Positions 16,390 through 25,753 of a DNA stretch of 64,000 bases are shown here, piece by piece. The stretch comes from Spirochaetaceae bacterium (GTDB lineage: Bacteria > Spirochaetota > Spirochaetia > DSM-27196 > PWMO01), in the NCBI GenBank assembly GCA_007693945.1, contig RECP01000052.1, positions 24,594-88,593 of the forward strand, given 5' to 3'. Made by a program: the position numbers and the translations under genes. Every line of letters starts with the position of its first letter. Positions within the stretch are counted from its first letter, which is position 1. A model generated the notes under the pieces. It did no database searches. It had not been told where the DNA came from and saw only the letters and a program-made list of their open reading frames with translations.

Positions 16390-19104
16390 ATGGCGGAAAA
16401 GACGCTCACGGGCAACCTGCTGGCAACCGTTACCGAGGCCCTCAATGAAGAAAAATGGACTCGTGCCACGCTGAATAACTACACCGTTCACAATTTTGAA
16501 GAGCTCGATCAGATGCTCGAGCAGATCTTTACCTCGGGGCTTGAAGACGAAGTCAACGAAGCGTGCGCCGAGCATCTTCAGCACAGTCGCAACAGTATCA
16601 TAGCCCTCTACCTCTCCGGGGTCATCCATCTGCGACGCCAGGTGGTCGACGATGCCAACCTGATAACCCTGATCAGTATCTTTACCGACAACCGCAAGTG
16701 GGGAATCGTGGAGTTCCTGGCCGAACGAATTCTGCAGTTCGGAGCCAACAAGGTCGCGTTGCGTACTCTCGCCGACTGCTATTCGAGTGAGAATCAGTCC
16801 GAGAAGCTGACCGGAGTGTGGGAGCAGCTGATCCGCGTCGATTTCGAAGAAGCCGACATCGTGCGCCACCTGGCCGACCAGAAGGAACAGGAAGGCAATG
16901 TCGAGGAAGCGGTTGACTACTACAAGAAAGCACTGCACCGCTACATCAACAAGAAGAACTTCAACGCCGTCAAGGAAGTGTGGCACCGCCTGATACAGTA
17001 TGCGCCGGAGGACACGGAATTCTTCTATCATGCCGAGGGCAAGATCGCAAAATCGCTGAGCGAGGACCGTGCGGTCCAGCTTCTCGAGGACCTCTACCCG
17101 CATTTCAAGAAGCAGGCCAACTGGAACCGCGCCATCGATATCCTCAAGCGCATTCTCAACTACGACAGCAAGAACCCGTGGGCGCGCAAGGAAATCACCG
17201 AGTGCTACCGGGAGCTCTACTCCGGCCACAGCCAGCTCGATGAGTTCATCAAGGTCTCCAACCTGACCCAGAGCTGGCGTAACATCCACGACGCAATTGC
17301 CGATTTCGAAAAGCATATCTCTTTCGATGCCGGTAACTTCGTCTTTCACCGCGCCTGGGGCGTCGGTCTGATCAAATCGGTTGCCGACGATACAGTGACA
17401 ATCGATTTCGCGCGCAAGCGCAATCACAAGATGTCGCTCAAGATGGCCGTCAGCGCGCTCGACACGCTGCCCAGGGAACACATCTGGGTACTGCGCAGCG
17501 TGATCAGAAGAGACAAACTGCATCAGAAGGTCAAGAGCGACATCGCCTGGGCACTGCGAACCGTGATCCGCAGCTCCGGCAATGCCGCGGACATGAAGAA
17601 GATCAAGGCCGAGTTGGTGCCGCACATCCTGGAGCCGAAGGAATGGTCGGCATGGAGCACCAAGGCACGCCAGATTCTCAAGACCAACAAGCAGTTCGGC
17701 AATCCGGCCGACAAGCTCGATCATTTCGTGGTGCGTGAACAACCGATAACCTACGAAGAGAAGGTTTTCAACAAGTTCAAGGCGGCCAAGGGGTTCTTCG
17801 ACCGGGTCACCCTGCTTTACGAATACCTCGACCATATCGAGAAATACGACAAGAGCGGCCCGGATTCCGACATGTTTCGCGAGATGTTCGATTTCTTTGT
17901 CACGTACTTGCGCGCGCCGGCATCAATCGGAGAACAGGTAATCAGCAGCTTCCTGATTGTGCGCGACGTGGTCAAGAGCTATCCCTACCTGAACCCCGGC
18001 GTTGATCTCGATTTCCGACCTCTGTTCGACCAGGTCGACGGCGTCGAGGAGCTGTTTGCCTCAATCAGCGATACCGGACTGCGACGCAAGTTCCTGCGAG
18101 AGATCAGAAACCAGCTTCCCGACTGGCCCGCGTACTACGTGCGTCTATTCCCCTACCATCTGTCACGTGACATCATCGGTGACCTTGAACGCCACGATAA
18201 GACCGATGAGCTGCGGCGGTTGTTCAGCGATGTGTCCAGGAATTATCGCGAATGGCGCGAGGCCTTCGTCTGGATGATTCGCAACTGCCTGAACGACGCC
18301 TGGCTGCAGCAGATGGACGTCGACTACGAGAAGATCCTGATCGGGATGATTCATATTCTCGACCTCACGGCGCGCGACGTCGATAACCGCCGTGACGTCA
18401 CCGAGAATCGCAAGCTCAATCGCCAGGTGCACACCTTCCTGTTCAAGGAAGGGCATCTTACCAGCTTTCTCCACGAAGCTGATGAGGACTCGATCAACCG
18501 TATCTATACGCTGGTCTCGGATGTAACCGAGCTTGATCCGTCGCTGGTTCTCGAACTCAAGCAGTGTATTCTTGACCGCTTCCCGGACTTCAAGTTCTAC
18601 GGTGAGCAGGAAAAGGAGACCGTCAGCCGTGGGTTCATTGTTACCGGAACCTCTTATGAAGAGAAGCAGAAGCTGCTCAAGCGTATTCACGACGTGGAGG
18701 TGCCCGCTAACTCCAAGGAGATCAGTGAAGCACTGTCTCACGGAGACTTACGCGAAAACGCCGAGTACAAGGCCGCCAAGGAACGCCAGGACCAGCTGAA
18801 CAGCCAGGCGGCTCGGCTTACCGAGGAACTCGATCGCGCGCAGATCGTGCGTAAGACCGATGTCGACCCGTCGACGGTGACGTTTGGCTCCACGGTGACT
18901 CTTTCCAACCTGCTCGACGGAACATCTGAGCACTACACCGTGCTGGGGCCGTGGGAGTCCAATCCGGAACAGGGCATCATTTCCTACCTTTCACCCCTCG
19001 GTAATGAACTCTACAACCGCAAACCGAACGAGGAGTTCCAGTTCGAGATCAACGAGACGCCGTATCATTACCGGGTCGAGAGTATCGAAGTCGCGGATTT
19101 CTGA
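16390..19104 (+). CDS. greA: Transcript cleavage factor GreA fused to a long helical-repeat N-terminus
   Basis: A 904-residue protein whose last 165 residues are a complete GreA. The coiled-coil tip is GDLRENAEYKAAKERQ, with the acidic residues that hold the catalytic Mg2+ in the RNA polymerase secondary channel. The C-terminal FKBP-like domain begins near TVTFGSTVTLSNLL. The other 740 residues are helical with TPR/HAT-like repeats early (GVWEQLIRVDFEEADIVRHL, AIDILKRILNYDSKNPWARK), then a segment like FHRAWGVGLIKSVADDTVTI. Ordinary GreA is about 158 residues. Long versions of about 900 residues are annotated in Borrelia and Treponema, as I recall. The ATG at 16390 is preferred because ACAGGAG ends nine bases upstream; an ATG two codons earlier is also possible. 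Confidence 0.88.
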   Translation: MAEKTLTGNLLATVTEALNEEKWTRATLNNYTVHNFEELDQMLEQIFTSGLEDEVNEACAEHLQHSRNSIIALYLSGVIHLRRQVVDDANLITLISIFTDNRKWGIVEFLAERILQFGANKVALRTLADCYSSENQSEKLTGVWEQLIRVDFEEADIVRHLADQKEQEGNVEEAVDYYKKALHRYINKKNFNAVKEVWHRLIQYAPEDTEFFYHAEGKIAKSLSEDRAVQLLEDLYPHFKKQANWNRAIDILKRILNYDSKNPWARKEITECYRELYSGHSQLDEFIKVSNLTQSWRNIHDAIADFEKHISFDAGNFVFHRAWGVGLIKSVADDTVTIDFARKRNHKMSLKMAVSALDTLPREHIWVLRSVIRRDKLHQKVKSDIAWALRTVIRSSGNAADMKKIKAELVPHILEPKEWSAWSTKARQILKTNKQFGNPADKLDHFVVREQPITYEEKVFNKFKAAKGFFDRVTLLYEYLDHIEKYDKSGPDSDMFREMFDFFVTYLRAPASIGEQVISSFLIVRDVVKSYPYLNPGVDLDFRPLFDQVDGVEELFASISDTGLRRKFLREIRNQLPDWPAYYVRLFPYHLSRDIIGDLERHDKTDELRRLFSDVSRNYREWREAFVWMIRNCLNDAWLQQMDVDYEKILIGMIHILDLTARDVDNRRDVTENRKLNRQVHTFLFKEGHLTSFLHEADEDSINRIYTLVSDVTELDPSLVLELKQCILDRFPDFKFYGEQEKETVSRGFIVTGTSYEEKQKLLKRIHDVEVPANSKEISEALSHGDLRENAEYKAAKERQDQLNSQAARLTEELDRAQIVRKTDVDPSTVTFGSTVTLSNLLDGTSEHYTVLGPWESNPEQGIISYLSPLGNELYNRKPNEEFQFEINETPYHYRVESIEVADF

Positions 19105-19135
19105 ACGCCGAGTGCTGATAGTGCCGCGTACCGGC

Positions 19136-19177
19136 GGCCCGTGCCGGCCGACGCGCGTCGCTGCCGGCACTCGGGCC
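19136..19177. terminator. Strong GC-rich hairpin between convergent greA and the HEAT gene
   Basis: GGCCCGTGCCGGC at 19136-19148 can pair with GCCGGCACTCGGGCC at 19163-19177, leaving a 14-base loop and a two-base bulge. It lies between the stop codons of two convergent genes. No T run follows on either strand, so it is either a U-tract-poor bidirectional terminator or an RNA-stabilising end. Confidence 0.45.
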
Positions 19178-19183
19178 GGCGCG

Positions 19184-20692
19184 TTACATCCGCTCCAGCG
19201 CGTCGTGCGCTGTGCGACGGACCGCCTGATGGAACGGTTCTTCGGTCATTTCCGTCACACGCGCGCGGAGACCGCTCAAGCGGTGGCGTCCGGCCGCGCG
19301 TAGACCGTAGATTTGAATCACGAAGTTGGGATGGTGCAGGAGCCGTTCGTAAACACGGTTCGGCAGCCTCTGATCGGAAGTCGAAAGCAGCCTTCCGATC
19401 TGATCGAGAATACGCGACTGAGACTTGTTGTATTCGCCGTCGATCAGCGTTTCGACAAGCTCGAGGTGTGCCGCCGCGTCGTACTGCACTATCTTCTGCA
19501 ATGCGGTTATGCGCAGTGCCTCGTTGTTGCGCTCATTCAGCACGAATTCGCGCAAGAACGTACGCGCGCGCCGGTCATCAAGTTGAGCCAGTGTTTCAAA
19601 CGCCTGACTGCGTACCGGAACCTCCGGGTCCCGTTCAGCTCGGAAGATGACCGCCGGAACGGCATCGGTCATGCCGTGACGCGCAATCCCCTGAAGCGCG
19701 GATACGCGCACGCGCCAGAACGAATCACGCAGCGCGTTGGTCAGAACCCGTTCGACCTGTTCACCCTGGAAATGGCCGATACCATTCACCGCGTAGGCCC
19801 GCAGCAGCGTGTCTTCGCTGGTTACCAGAGCGCTGAGCGCGTCAATCGCGCGCGGATCACCGATACGCCCGAGTGAATCAGCCGCGTAGCGTCGCACCGT
19901 TGCGTCTTCGCTGCTGTTTCCGCTGATGCGGATCAGCTCATCAACCGCCTCGGCCGCACGCAGCTCGCCCAGTGCCAGCACAACCGCACCGCGCAGACCG
20001 GTCGCCGTGCGGCGATCATTCAGCCGCACCAGCAACTGCTCGATGTCATCATCACCGCCGCGTCGCCCTATCGCACGCACCGCGCTCTCCGCCAACACCG
20101 TTTGGGGGCTGTCGCTGATCCGATGCAGTGCCTGCAATGTTTCGCGCGACGGCCTCTCCACGGCAGCCGCGATGTACCGCACACCGGCCACTACCAGGTC
20201 GTTGGGGTGCTCGCGCGGCTCACTCAGGATCAGTAATGCACGCTCTTCGGCCCCCGCGTAGCGCATCTCGGTGAAGAACTCCAGAATCCTGCGTCGTAGC
20301 CGCGGGTTAAACGAGGAATCGAACAACTCTGCGATTTCCTCGTGCAAACGCTCCTCACGCTGCTCCAGCAAGCTCTCCAGCAGCGACATGACTTCCGAGT
20401 CCATCCCGAACATGAGCGTGTCGCGCCAATCATCAATCGGTCCCCGCGGCCTCTGGCTCCCATCCTCCGCCTCGATCCCTGGTTCCCCGCCGGCCGGGGG
20501 TCCTTGCACAGCGTCTGACGCGTCCTCGCCGGGAAGACCGGGTTGCTGCTGCTGTTCGGGCTCCGGCAACCCCGGAATGCCCTCTTCGCCACCCTCCTGC
20601 GCTGAGACCTTCACCCCTGCCGGATCACCCGTCAGCAGCAGCAGCGTCAGCAGCAGCAGCAACCAACGACCGTGGCCACACTCGGTTCTCAT
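19184..20692 (-). CDS. Exported HEAT-repeat protein
   Basis: A 502-residue protein. A signal peptide (RWLLLLLTLLLLTGDPAGVKVSA) is followed by a Gln/Gly/Pro/Glu-rich low-complexity linker to about residue 85. From there to the C-terminus are about eight to ten HEAT-like helix pairs, for example ADSLGRIGDPRAIDALSALV, AVNGIGHFQGEQVERVLTNA and ALQGIARHGMTDAVPAVIFR. HEAT arrays form protein-binding solenoids; a specific partner is unknown. Its start overlaps the murJ stop by four bases (ATGA), so it is coupled to the lipid II flippase gene. Confidence 0.65.
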   Translation of the reverse strand: MRTECGHGRWLLLLLTLLLLTGDPAGVKVSAQEGGEEGIPGLPEPEQQQQPGLPGEDASDAVQGPPAGGEPGIEAEDGSQRPRGPIDDWRDTLMFGMDSEVMSLLESLLEQREERLHEEIAELFDSSFNPRLRRRILEFFTEMRYAGAEERALLILSEPREHPNDLVVAGVRYIAAAVERPSRETLQALHRISDSPQTVLAESAVRAIGRRGGDDDIEQLLVRLNDRRTATGLRGAVVLALGELRAAEAVDELIRISGNSSEDATVRRYAADSLGRIGDPRAIDALSALVTSEDTLLRAYAVNGIGHFQGEQVERVLTNALRDSFWRVRVSALQGIARHGMTDAVPAVIFRAERDPEVPVRSQAFETLAQLDDRRARTFLREFVLNERNNEALRITALQKIVQYDAAAHLELVETLIDGEYNKSQSRILDQIGRLLSTSDQRLPNRVYERLLHHPNFVIQIYGLRAAGRHRLSGLRARVTEMTEEPFHQAVRRTAHDALERM

Positions 20693-22248
20693 CGCTTCTG
20701 TCTCCCTATCAACGTCCGAAACGCCTCAACTTGCAGAAAATAATACATTATGAGAAGAATTCCGATCGCGCCGCCGGCCACTCCCGTCAGACGCAGCAGA
20801 TTGGCTAGTGTGCTGCCCTCCATCCACCACGCACCGCTGTGCCTCAAGAAGAGACGAATGAAGAGTACCACCGGTGCTACAGAAAGCGTCACTTTCCCCA
20901 TCGTAACACCAATTCGACGGAAATCCAGCCCACCGAGCATTCGATGCGCCTGGTGAATCATCAGAGCCAGCGCAACTGTGAACGCTGCCGAGTTGGCGAT
21001 CGCCAGCCCGACTACCCGCAGTCGGGTCTCTTTGAGCCACAGGGAGAGTCCCACATCGAGCACGAAGGCTACCCCGGCGGTTAACAGCGGAATGCGAAAT
21101 CGGCCGGTAGCGTAAAAAAAACGCTGAAAGAAGCTGAATGCACCCACGCTCAGCAAGCCGAGGCAGAAACCGCGCAGCGTGCGCGCCGCCAGATCCGTGT
21201 ATCGCGGCTGGAATACTCCCCTCTGTAACGCCACCGCCACGATCTCGTGACTAAGCATTCCCATGATAACCGCCGAAGGCACAAGAAGCGCAATCAGGTA
21301 GCGAAATCCGTACTGCAGCGACTGCTGCAGCCCCTGATTGTCACCGGCCGCGAACTGTCGGCTCATGCGCGGGAAGAGTACCGTTGTAATCGACGCACCA
21401 AAAATGCCGAACGGTAACTGCCAGAAAGTCAAAGCGTTGGTCATCGCCGATCCGCTACCGTCTTCGAGGCCGCTTGCGAACAGCATTGCCACCTGCTGGT
21501 TGATGGAGTAAATGGATGCCGTTCCAACCACCGGAAGCCACTGTGCCATGACCGTACGGAACCGCTGGTCGCCAAAACGAAACGACGGCCGGAAGTCGTA
21601 ACCGAGCTTGATGAATTGCGGTACCTGAAACAGGATTTGCAGCACTCCACCTGCCAGCACGCCGACCGCCATCGCAAAGATCCCCATTCTGCGGTGCAGC
21701 AGCACGATGGCGCCGATCACCGATATCGAAAACAGCAGCGGCGTCAGCGACGGGACCAGGAACCGGTTATGCGAGTTGATGGTTCCCATCAGCACCGCAC
21801 TGATGCTGATAAGCAGCAGATAGTGGATCAGCCACCGAAACAGATCCGAAGCCAGCACCTGCCTGGCCGGTTCGGGAAAATCGAGGATTACCCCGACGAT
21901 CTGGCTGGAGAAAAGCACCGATAACAGCATCAACGGCAGCAGAATCACGAGCTGCAGTGTAAGAACCAGACGCACGATGCGTCGCGACGACTCGCCGCTA
22001 CCGTCCTCCACAATTGTCGTGCTGAGTACCGGAATGAAGGCTGAAGAGAGCGCACCCTCAGCCAGCAGTTTGCGCAGGTTGTTGGGAATGTTAAAAACCA
22101 GGTTGAGGACATCGGCCTCACCGGATCCGCCGAAGATCGCTCCAATAACCGCCACTCTGACAAACCCCAGTAAGCGCGATGCAGAGGTTGCCCCCATGAC
22201 CACCAGGGTCGAGAGCGTGCTACGTCTCAGCGACTGTTCTTGCGCCAT
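20689..22248 (-). CDS. murJ: Lipid II flippase MurJ (MviN)
   Basis: A 519-residue, many-helix membrane protein of the MOP/MurJ family that moves lipid II to the periplasm for peptidoglycan synthesis. The N-terminus SLRRSTLSTLVVMGATSASR, then LLGFVRVAVIGAIFGGSGEA, and NIPNNLRKLLAEGALSSAFI in the second helix region are characteristic. About 14 hydrophobic segments can be counted. The ATG at 22248 (MAQEQSLRRS) is chosen because MurJ proteins begin near this point. It overlaps tgt by 29 bases. A TTG 14 codons upstream, with AGAGGG before it, is the alternative. Confidence 0.92.
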   Translation of the reverse strand: MAQEQSLRRSTLSTLVVMGATSASRLLGFVRVAVIGAIFGGSGEADVLNLVFNIPNNLRKLLAEGALSSAFIPVLSTTIVEDGSGESSRRIVRLVLTLQLVILLPLMLLSVLFSSQIVGVILDFPEPARQVLASDLFRWLIHYLLLISISAVLMGTINSHNRFLVPSLTPLLFSISVIGAIVLLHRRMGIFAMAVGVLAGGVLQILFQVPQFIKLGYDFRPSFRFGDQRFRTVMAQWLPVVGTASIYSINQQVAMLFASGLEDGSGSAMTNALTFWQLPFGIFGASITTVLFPRMSRQFAAGDNQGLQQSLQYGFRYLIALLVPSAVIMGMLSHEIVAVALQRGVFQPRYTDLAARTLRGFCLGLLSVGAFSFFQRFFYATGRFRIPLLTAGVAFVLDVGLSLWLKETRLRVVGLAIANSAAFTVALALMIHQAHRMLGGLDFRRIGVTMGKVTLSVAPVVLFIRLFLRHSGAWWMEGSTLANLLRLTGVAGGAIGILLIMYYFLQVEAFRTLIGRQKR

Positions 22249-23359
22249 GGGTGCAGTACCACTGGGCGTAGGAACGGGAAAACTCCCCAAACCGGCCCTC
22301 TACGATAGATTGTCGAACGGCGTCGGTGAAACTCTTGAGGAAGAACAGATTGTGGAGCGTGGTTAGAACCGGTCCCAGTATCTCGCCGCACTTGAACAGG
22401 TGGCGGATGTAGCCGCGACTGTAGCGGCGGCACGCCGGACAGCCGCACTCGTTCTCTATCGGAAGATCGACACCGGTATGTCGCGAGTTCTTCAACTGAA
22501 TTCGCCCCTCGTGCGTGAAGGCTGTGCCGTTTCGCGCCGCGCGCGTGGGGAACACGCAGTCAAACATGTCGATCCCGTTGCGGACCGCCTCCAGGATGTA
22601 GTCCGGGGTCCCGATTCCCATCAGGTATCGCGGCTTCTCCTGCGGCAGAAGCGCCGCCGTATACGCCAATGTATCGCAGAACTGCGCAAAAGGCTCTCCG
22701 ACCGACAGTCCGCCGAGCGCAATTCCGCAGAAATCCAGCCCGCAGATCCGTTCGGCGCTACGCCGTCTCAGGTCATCGAAGAAGTTGCCCTGCACGATCC
22801 CGAAGAGCGCGCTGCGTTCTTTGCCGCCCGACTCGAGCCACCTTCGCCGCGCTCGCTCCGCCCACTCGCCCGTTATTCTCTCGGCATCCTCGGATTCCCG
22901 GTAGCTTATCCCGTGTGGCGTACAGACGTCGAGCGCCATCTGTACGTCGCTGCCGAACTCATGCTGGATGTCCACGACGTGTTCCGGGGTGAATCGCTGC
23001 AGGCTGCCGTCGATATGTGAACGAAATTGAACACCTTCAGAAGAAATCTTGCGCAGAGTTGCCAGCGAAAACAGCTGAAACCCGCCCGAGTCGGTCAGGA
23101 TGTTGCGGTTCCACGCGCAGAAGCGGTGCAAACCGCCATAGGCCCGAATGACCTCCATGCCCGGCCGCAGATAGAGATGATAAGTGTTGCTTAGAATCAA
23201 ACGGAAATCGAGTTGCTCCAGATCCTCCTGCCGCACCGCTTTCACCGTTGCCGCAGTGCCAACCGGCATGAAGACCGGAGTTGCAACGTCACCGTGAGGC
23301 AGGTGCAGCACGCCGGCACGCGCGCGGGTGCCGCTGTCTCTCTCCGTTATGCTGATCAT
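22220..23359 (-). CDS. tgt: tRNA-guanine transglycosylase
   Basis: A 379-residue enzyme that swaps guanine-34 for preQ1 in GUN-anticodon tRNAs, the step before QueA. The base-binding motif TDSGGFQ is near residue 90 and SHIDGSLQRFTPE follows. MGIGTPDYILEAVRNGIDMF leads into the catalytic aspartate of FDCVFPTRAARNG. The zinc site CGCPACRRYSRGYIRHLF carries the Cys ligands and His. Length is typical. It uses a TAG stop, which shows TAG is an ordinary terminator in this genome. queA is in the same window at 48976. Confidence 0.96.
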   Translation of the reverse strand: MISITERDSGTRARAGVLHLPHGDVATPVFMPVGTAATVKAVRQEDLEQLDFRLILSNTYHLYLRPGMEVIRAYGGLHRFCAWNRNILTDSGGFQLFSLATLRKISSEGVQFRSHIDGSLQRFTPEHVVDIQHEFGSDVQMALDVCTPHGISYRESEDAERITGEWAERARRRWLESGGKERSALFGIVQGNFFDDLRRRSAERICGLDFCGIALGGLSVGEPFAQFCDTLAYTAALLPQEKPRYLMGIGTPDYILEAVRNGIDMFDCVFPTRAARNGTAFTHEGRIQLKNSRHTGVDLPIENECGCPACRRYSRGYIRHLFKCGEILGPVLTTLHNLFFLKSFTDAVRQSIVEGRFGEFSRSYAQWYCTHGARTVAET

Positions 23360-23368
23360 CGGCTTCCG

Positions 23369-24448
23369 CTAGGTACGTGAGTATCGAAATAACACCAGAG
23401 TGGAAACCACGAACAGCAGAATCGGCGTCCAGGCTCCAACGACCGGCGCAACAATGCCGGACTGCGCCATCAGCCCGGTAACCATTCCGGTCACGTAGTA
23501 TAGCACGGCCAGACAGAGCGAGACCAGCAGGCTCATCAGAAGTATGTTACGCTTGAAGCGCCCGCCGATCGCTGAACAGAGCCCGGCAACCACCAGGGGT
23601 GTCAGCGCGAACGAGAAGCGTTCATGGTAACTGGTCAACGCGGAACGGTACGGCAGTCCTGCGCGTCGCAGTGAGATCACATGATCACGCGCCTCGGCAA
23701 GGCTCATCTGGTCAACGTCACGCAAGCCGCGTCCAAAGGTCGCCGGAGGTTCGTCAAAGCGCGGAGCAGAGAACCGCTGTGCCTGACGCGCTACCAGGTC
23801 GCGGCCGGTCTGATCCCACTCGTAGCTCCGAACCCGGTGAAAGACCCAACGATCTTCCTCCCATTGCGCCCAATCGGCATCAATGCGCCGCAGCAATCCC
23901 CCGTTGGCGCTCAGTTCCAGCACTACCACACCGTTAAGGCTCTGCGTGACGTCGTTGTAGTAATCGGCATAATAGACAACACGTCGCTGCTGCGACAGCA
24001 CCGTTACGTTGCTGCCCGAGTAAGTGCGGCCCAGCTGCAGCAGTTCCTCCGACAGGCTCGCTCGCTGCTGATCGGCGGGAACTGCCACGCGTTCCTCGAA
24101 AAACAAGGCCCCGACACTGAGCAGCGCGCCGATCACCAGTAACGGTGCGACAAAACGGTACAGCGAAACACCGGCGGCAAACACCGATATCAACTCATTG
24201 TTACTGTAGAGTATGCTGAGCGCCAGAGACCCGGCAAACAGCGTCGCAATCGGCAGTGCATACAGTATCCCGCGCGGGACGTAGAGCAACTGAACTGACA
24301 CAACGGCCGCCGCCGGAACCTCCATATTCAGGTACTGCACAATGTTTCCGAACAACTCGATCAACTGCAGCATGAGCACAAAGAAGAGCAGGCTGATCAC
24401 CAGCAACGGCAGGAATCCCCGCACCAACATCAAATCCAGCCGCTTCAT
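23369..24448 (-). CDS. lptG: LPS-export-type permease LptG (YjgP/YjgQ family)
   Basis: A 359-residue inner-membrane protein with the family layout. Three N-terminal helices (LVRGFLPLLVISLLFFVLML and next ones) are followed by a periplasmic beta-jellyroll region (about residues 120-265) and three C-terminal helices (LTPLVVAGLCSAIGGRFKRN, LLVSLCLAVLYYVTGMVTGL). LptF and LptG form the permease of the LptB2FG ABC transporter that lifts LPS, or in LPS-poor spirochaetes possibly another amphiphile. Its start overlaps the lptF stop by four bases. Calling this one LptG and the upstream one LptF follows the usual gene order only. Confidence 0.85.
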   Translation of the reverse strand: MKRLDLMLVRGFLPLLVISLLFFVLMLQLIELFGNIVQYLNMEVPAAAVVSVQLLYVPRGILYALPIATLFAGSLALSILYSNNELISVFAAGVSLYRFVAPLLVIGALLSVGALFFEERVAVPADQQRASLSEELLQLGRTYSGSNVTVLSQQRRVVYYADYYNDVTQSLNGVVVLELSANGGLLRRIDADWAQWEEDRWVFHRVRSYEWDQTGRDLVARQAQRFSAPRFDEPPATFGRGLRDVDQMSLAEARDHVISLRRAGLPYRSALTSYHERFSFALTPLVVAGLCSAIGGRFKRNILLMSLLVSLCLAVLYYVTGMVTGLMAQSGIVAPVVGAWTPILLFVVSTLVLFRYSRT

Positions 24449-25734
24449 CTGCGTAACCTTATAAGCAGAAAGACGGCACCGCCGGCTGCTATTACAATAT
24501 TCGGCACCCACATCGCCAGCAACGGCGAGATGTCGGTACGCTGAACCCCCAGCGTTTGTCCACCGATCAGCATGGCCCAGTAAATGACCGAAACCAGCAG
24601 TCCAAGTCCAAACCCGACCGAGCGACCGCTGCGACGCGAGGTCAGACCAACCGGAAAGGCAAACAGCGCGAATACCAGGCAAGCAAACGGAATTGAGAAC
24701 TTCTTGTGATATTCAATCTCGTAGATCTGAAGACTACGATCGACTATCGGTCGCGCGGCATCGCGCTGGATTGACTCCAGGCGCCGATGCAGCGCCGGGT
24801 GCCATTGCGCCGGGTCCGCGTCCGAATCGGCGTACTGCTGCGTGATCGCCGCATACTCCAGATGCAGATCGCGCAGGCGGGAATCAATTGCCTTCTGATG
24901 CTCGCTCAGGCGTTGCGACAGACTGCGCCGTTTCGCTTCGATCTCGCGGTAGACGTCCACCGAACTCATCTCTCGAGGTCCCGGGGAACGCAAAGCCACA
25001 GCTATGTCGCGCAGGAGGATATTGTACTGCATCTGCTCGGCGCTCAGCCAGTCGTACTGCTCCCGGTTTCGCGCGTCTACCCGTTGACTGAACACATCGG
25101 AAAGCTCCAGCGAGATAACCGCGTCGTTCCCTTCTTCGCCGAACCGGGCGTTTCGCGACAGAATAACTCTTCGCGCCCCGCGGTCATCCTGCTCTATGAT
25201 CACCAGATCCTCGATTCGGCCCCCGTCCACCGCGCCGGTGATCATGATGCTCTCCTGGTAGCGATTAATGGAGAACGGTTCGAGTTCGAGCCCCGGATTC
25301 GCGTAGAGCAGCTCACGGTACAACGAACCGAAATTGATGGTTCCCACCGGCAGGAAGTAGTCGTTCATCACAAATGAGCCCACCGACAGCAGCACACCGG
25401 CCGTCAGAAACGGCAGCGCCAACCGCAACAGCGGCATCCCGGCTGCCTGCAGCGCCAGAATCTCGTTGTCCGAGGAGAGTCTACCGACCGCCATCAGCGC
25501 ACCTACCAGCGATCCAAACGGAAAAGAAAGCGCAACAATCGACGGCAGTGAATACCAGATCAGACGCACGACATCGAACGGAGCGACATCACGGGTCAGT
25601 ATGTCACGTGCCAGCAGCAGCATCTGGTTCACGAAGAAGATGAAGAAGAAGAACAGAAATGCAACCAGGAATGAGAGCAGGAACTCCTGCAGAAGGTAGA
25701 GTGAGACCCGTCTGTACGATCGGGTTGTCTTCAT
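24445..25734 (-). CDS. lptF: LPS-export-type permease LptF (YjgP/YjgQ family)
   Basis: A 429-residue relative of the downstream gene. It has N-terminal helices (SLYLLQEFLLSFLVAFLFFF), then IVALSFPFGSLVGALMAVGR and LSSDNEILALQAAGMPLLRL, which is the typical coupling-helix region. A long periplasmic part with an inserted coiled coil (about residues 235-300; RSLSQRLSEHQKAIDSRLRD) and three final helices follow. The coiled-coil insertion makes it about 60-70 residues longer than E. coli LptF. The ATG at 25734 is the first methionine before the amphipathic N-terminal helix. It lies 19 bases after dut. Confidence 0.85.
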   Translation of the reverse strand: MKTTRSYRRVSLYLLQEFLLSFLVAFLFFFFIFFVNQMLLLARDILTRDVAPFDVVRLIWYSLPSIVALSFPFGSLVGALMAVGRLSSDNEILALQAAGMPLLRLALPFLTAGVLLSVGSFVMNDYFLPVGTINFGSLYRELLYANPGLELEPFSINRYQESIMITGAVDGGRIEDLVIIEQDDRGARRVILSRNARFGEEGNDAVISLELSDVFSQRVDARNREQYDWLSAEQMQYNILLRDIAVALRSPGPREMSSVDVYREIEAKRRSLSQRLSEHQKAIDSRLRDLHLEYAAITQQYADSDADPAQWHPALHRRLESIQRDAARPIVDRSLQIYEIEYHKKFSIPFACLVFALFAFPVGLTSRRSGRSVGFGLGLLVSVIYWAMLIGGQTLGVQRTDISPLLAMWVPNIVIAAGGAVFLLIRLRR

Positions 25735-25753
25735 CGCCGCTCTGAACTTCGAC

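Noticed and set aside
16357..17835. 492-codon open frame on the minus strand
   Set aside because: It is antisense to greA in a codon-phase mirror frame common in GC-rich DNA. Its residues resemble no family, while the plus frame carries a clear GreA protein.
20620..20675. CAG/CGT trinucleotide-repeat-like run
   Set aside because: It encodes the Leu-rich signal peptide of the HEAT protein in antisense orientation; short and imperfect, not a repeat array.
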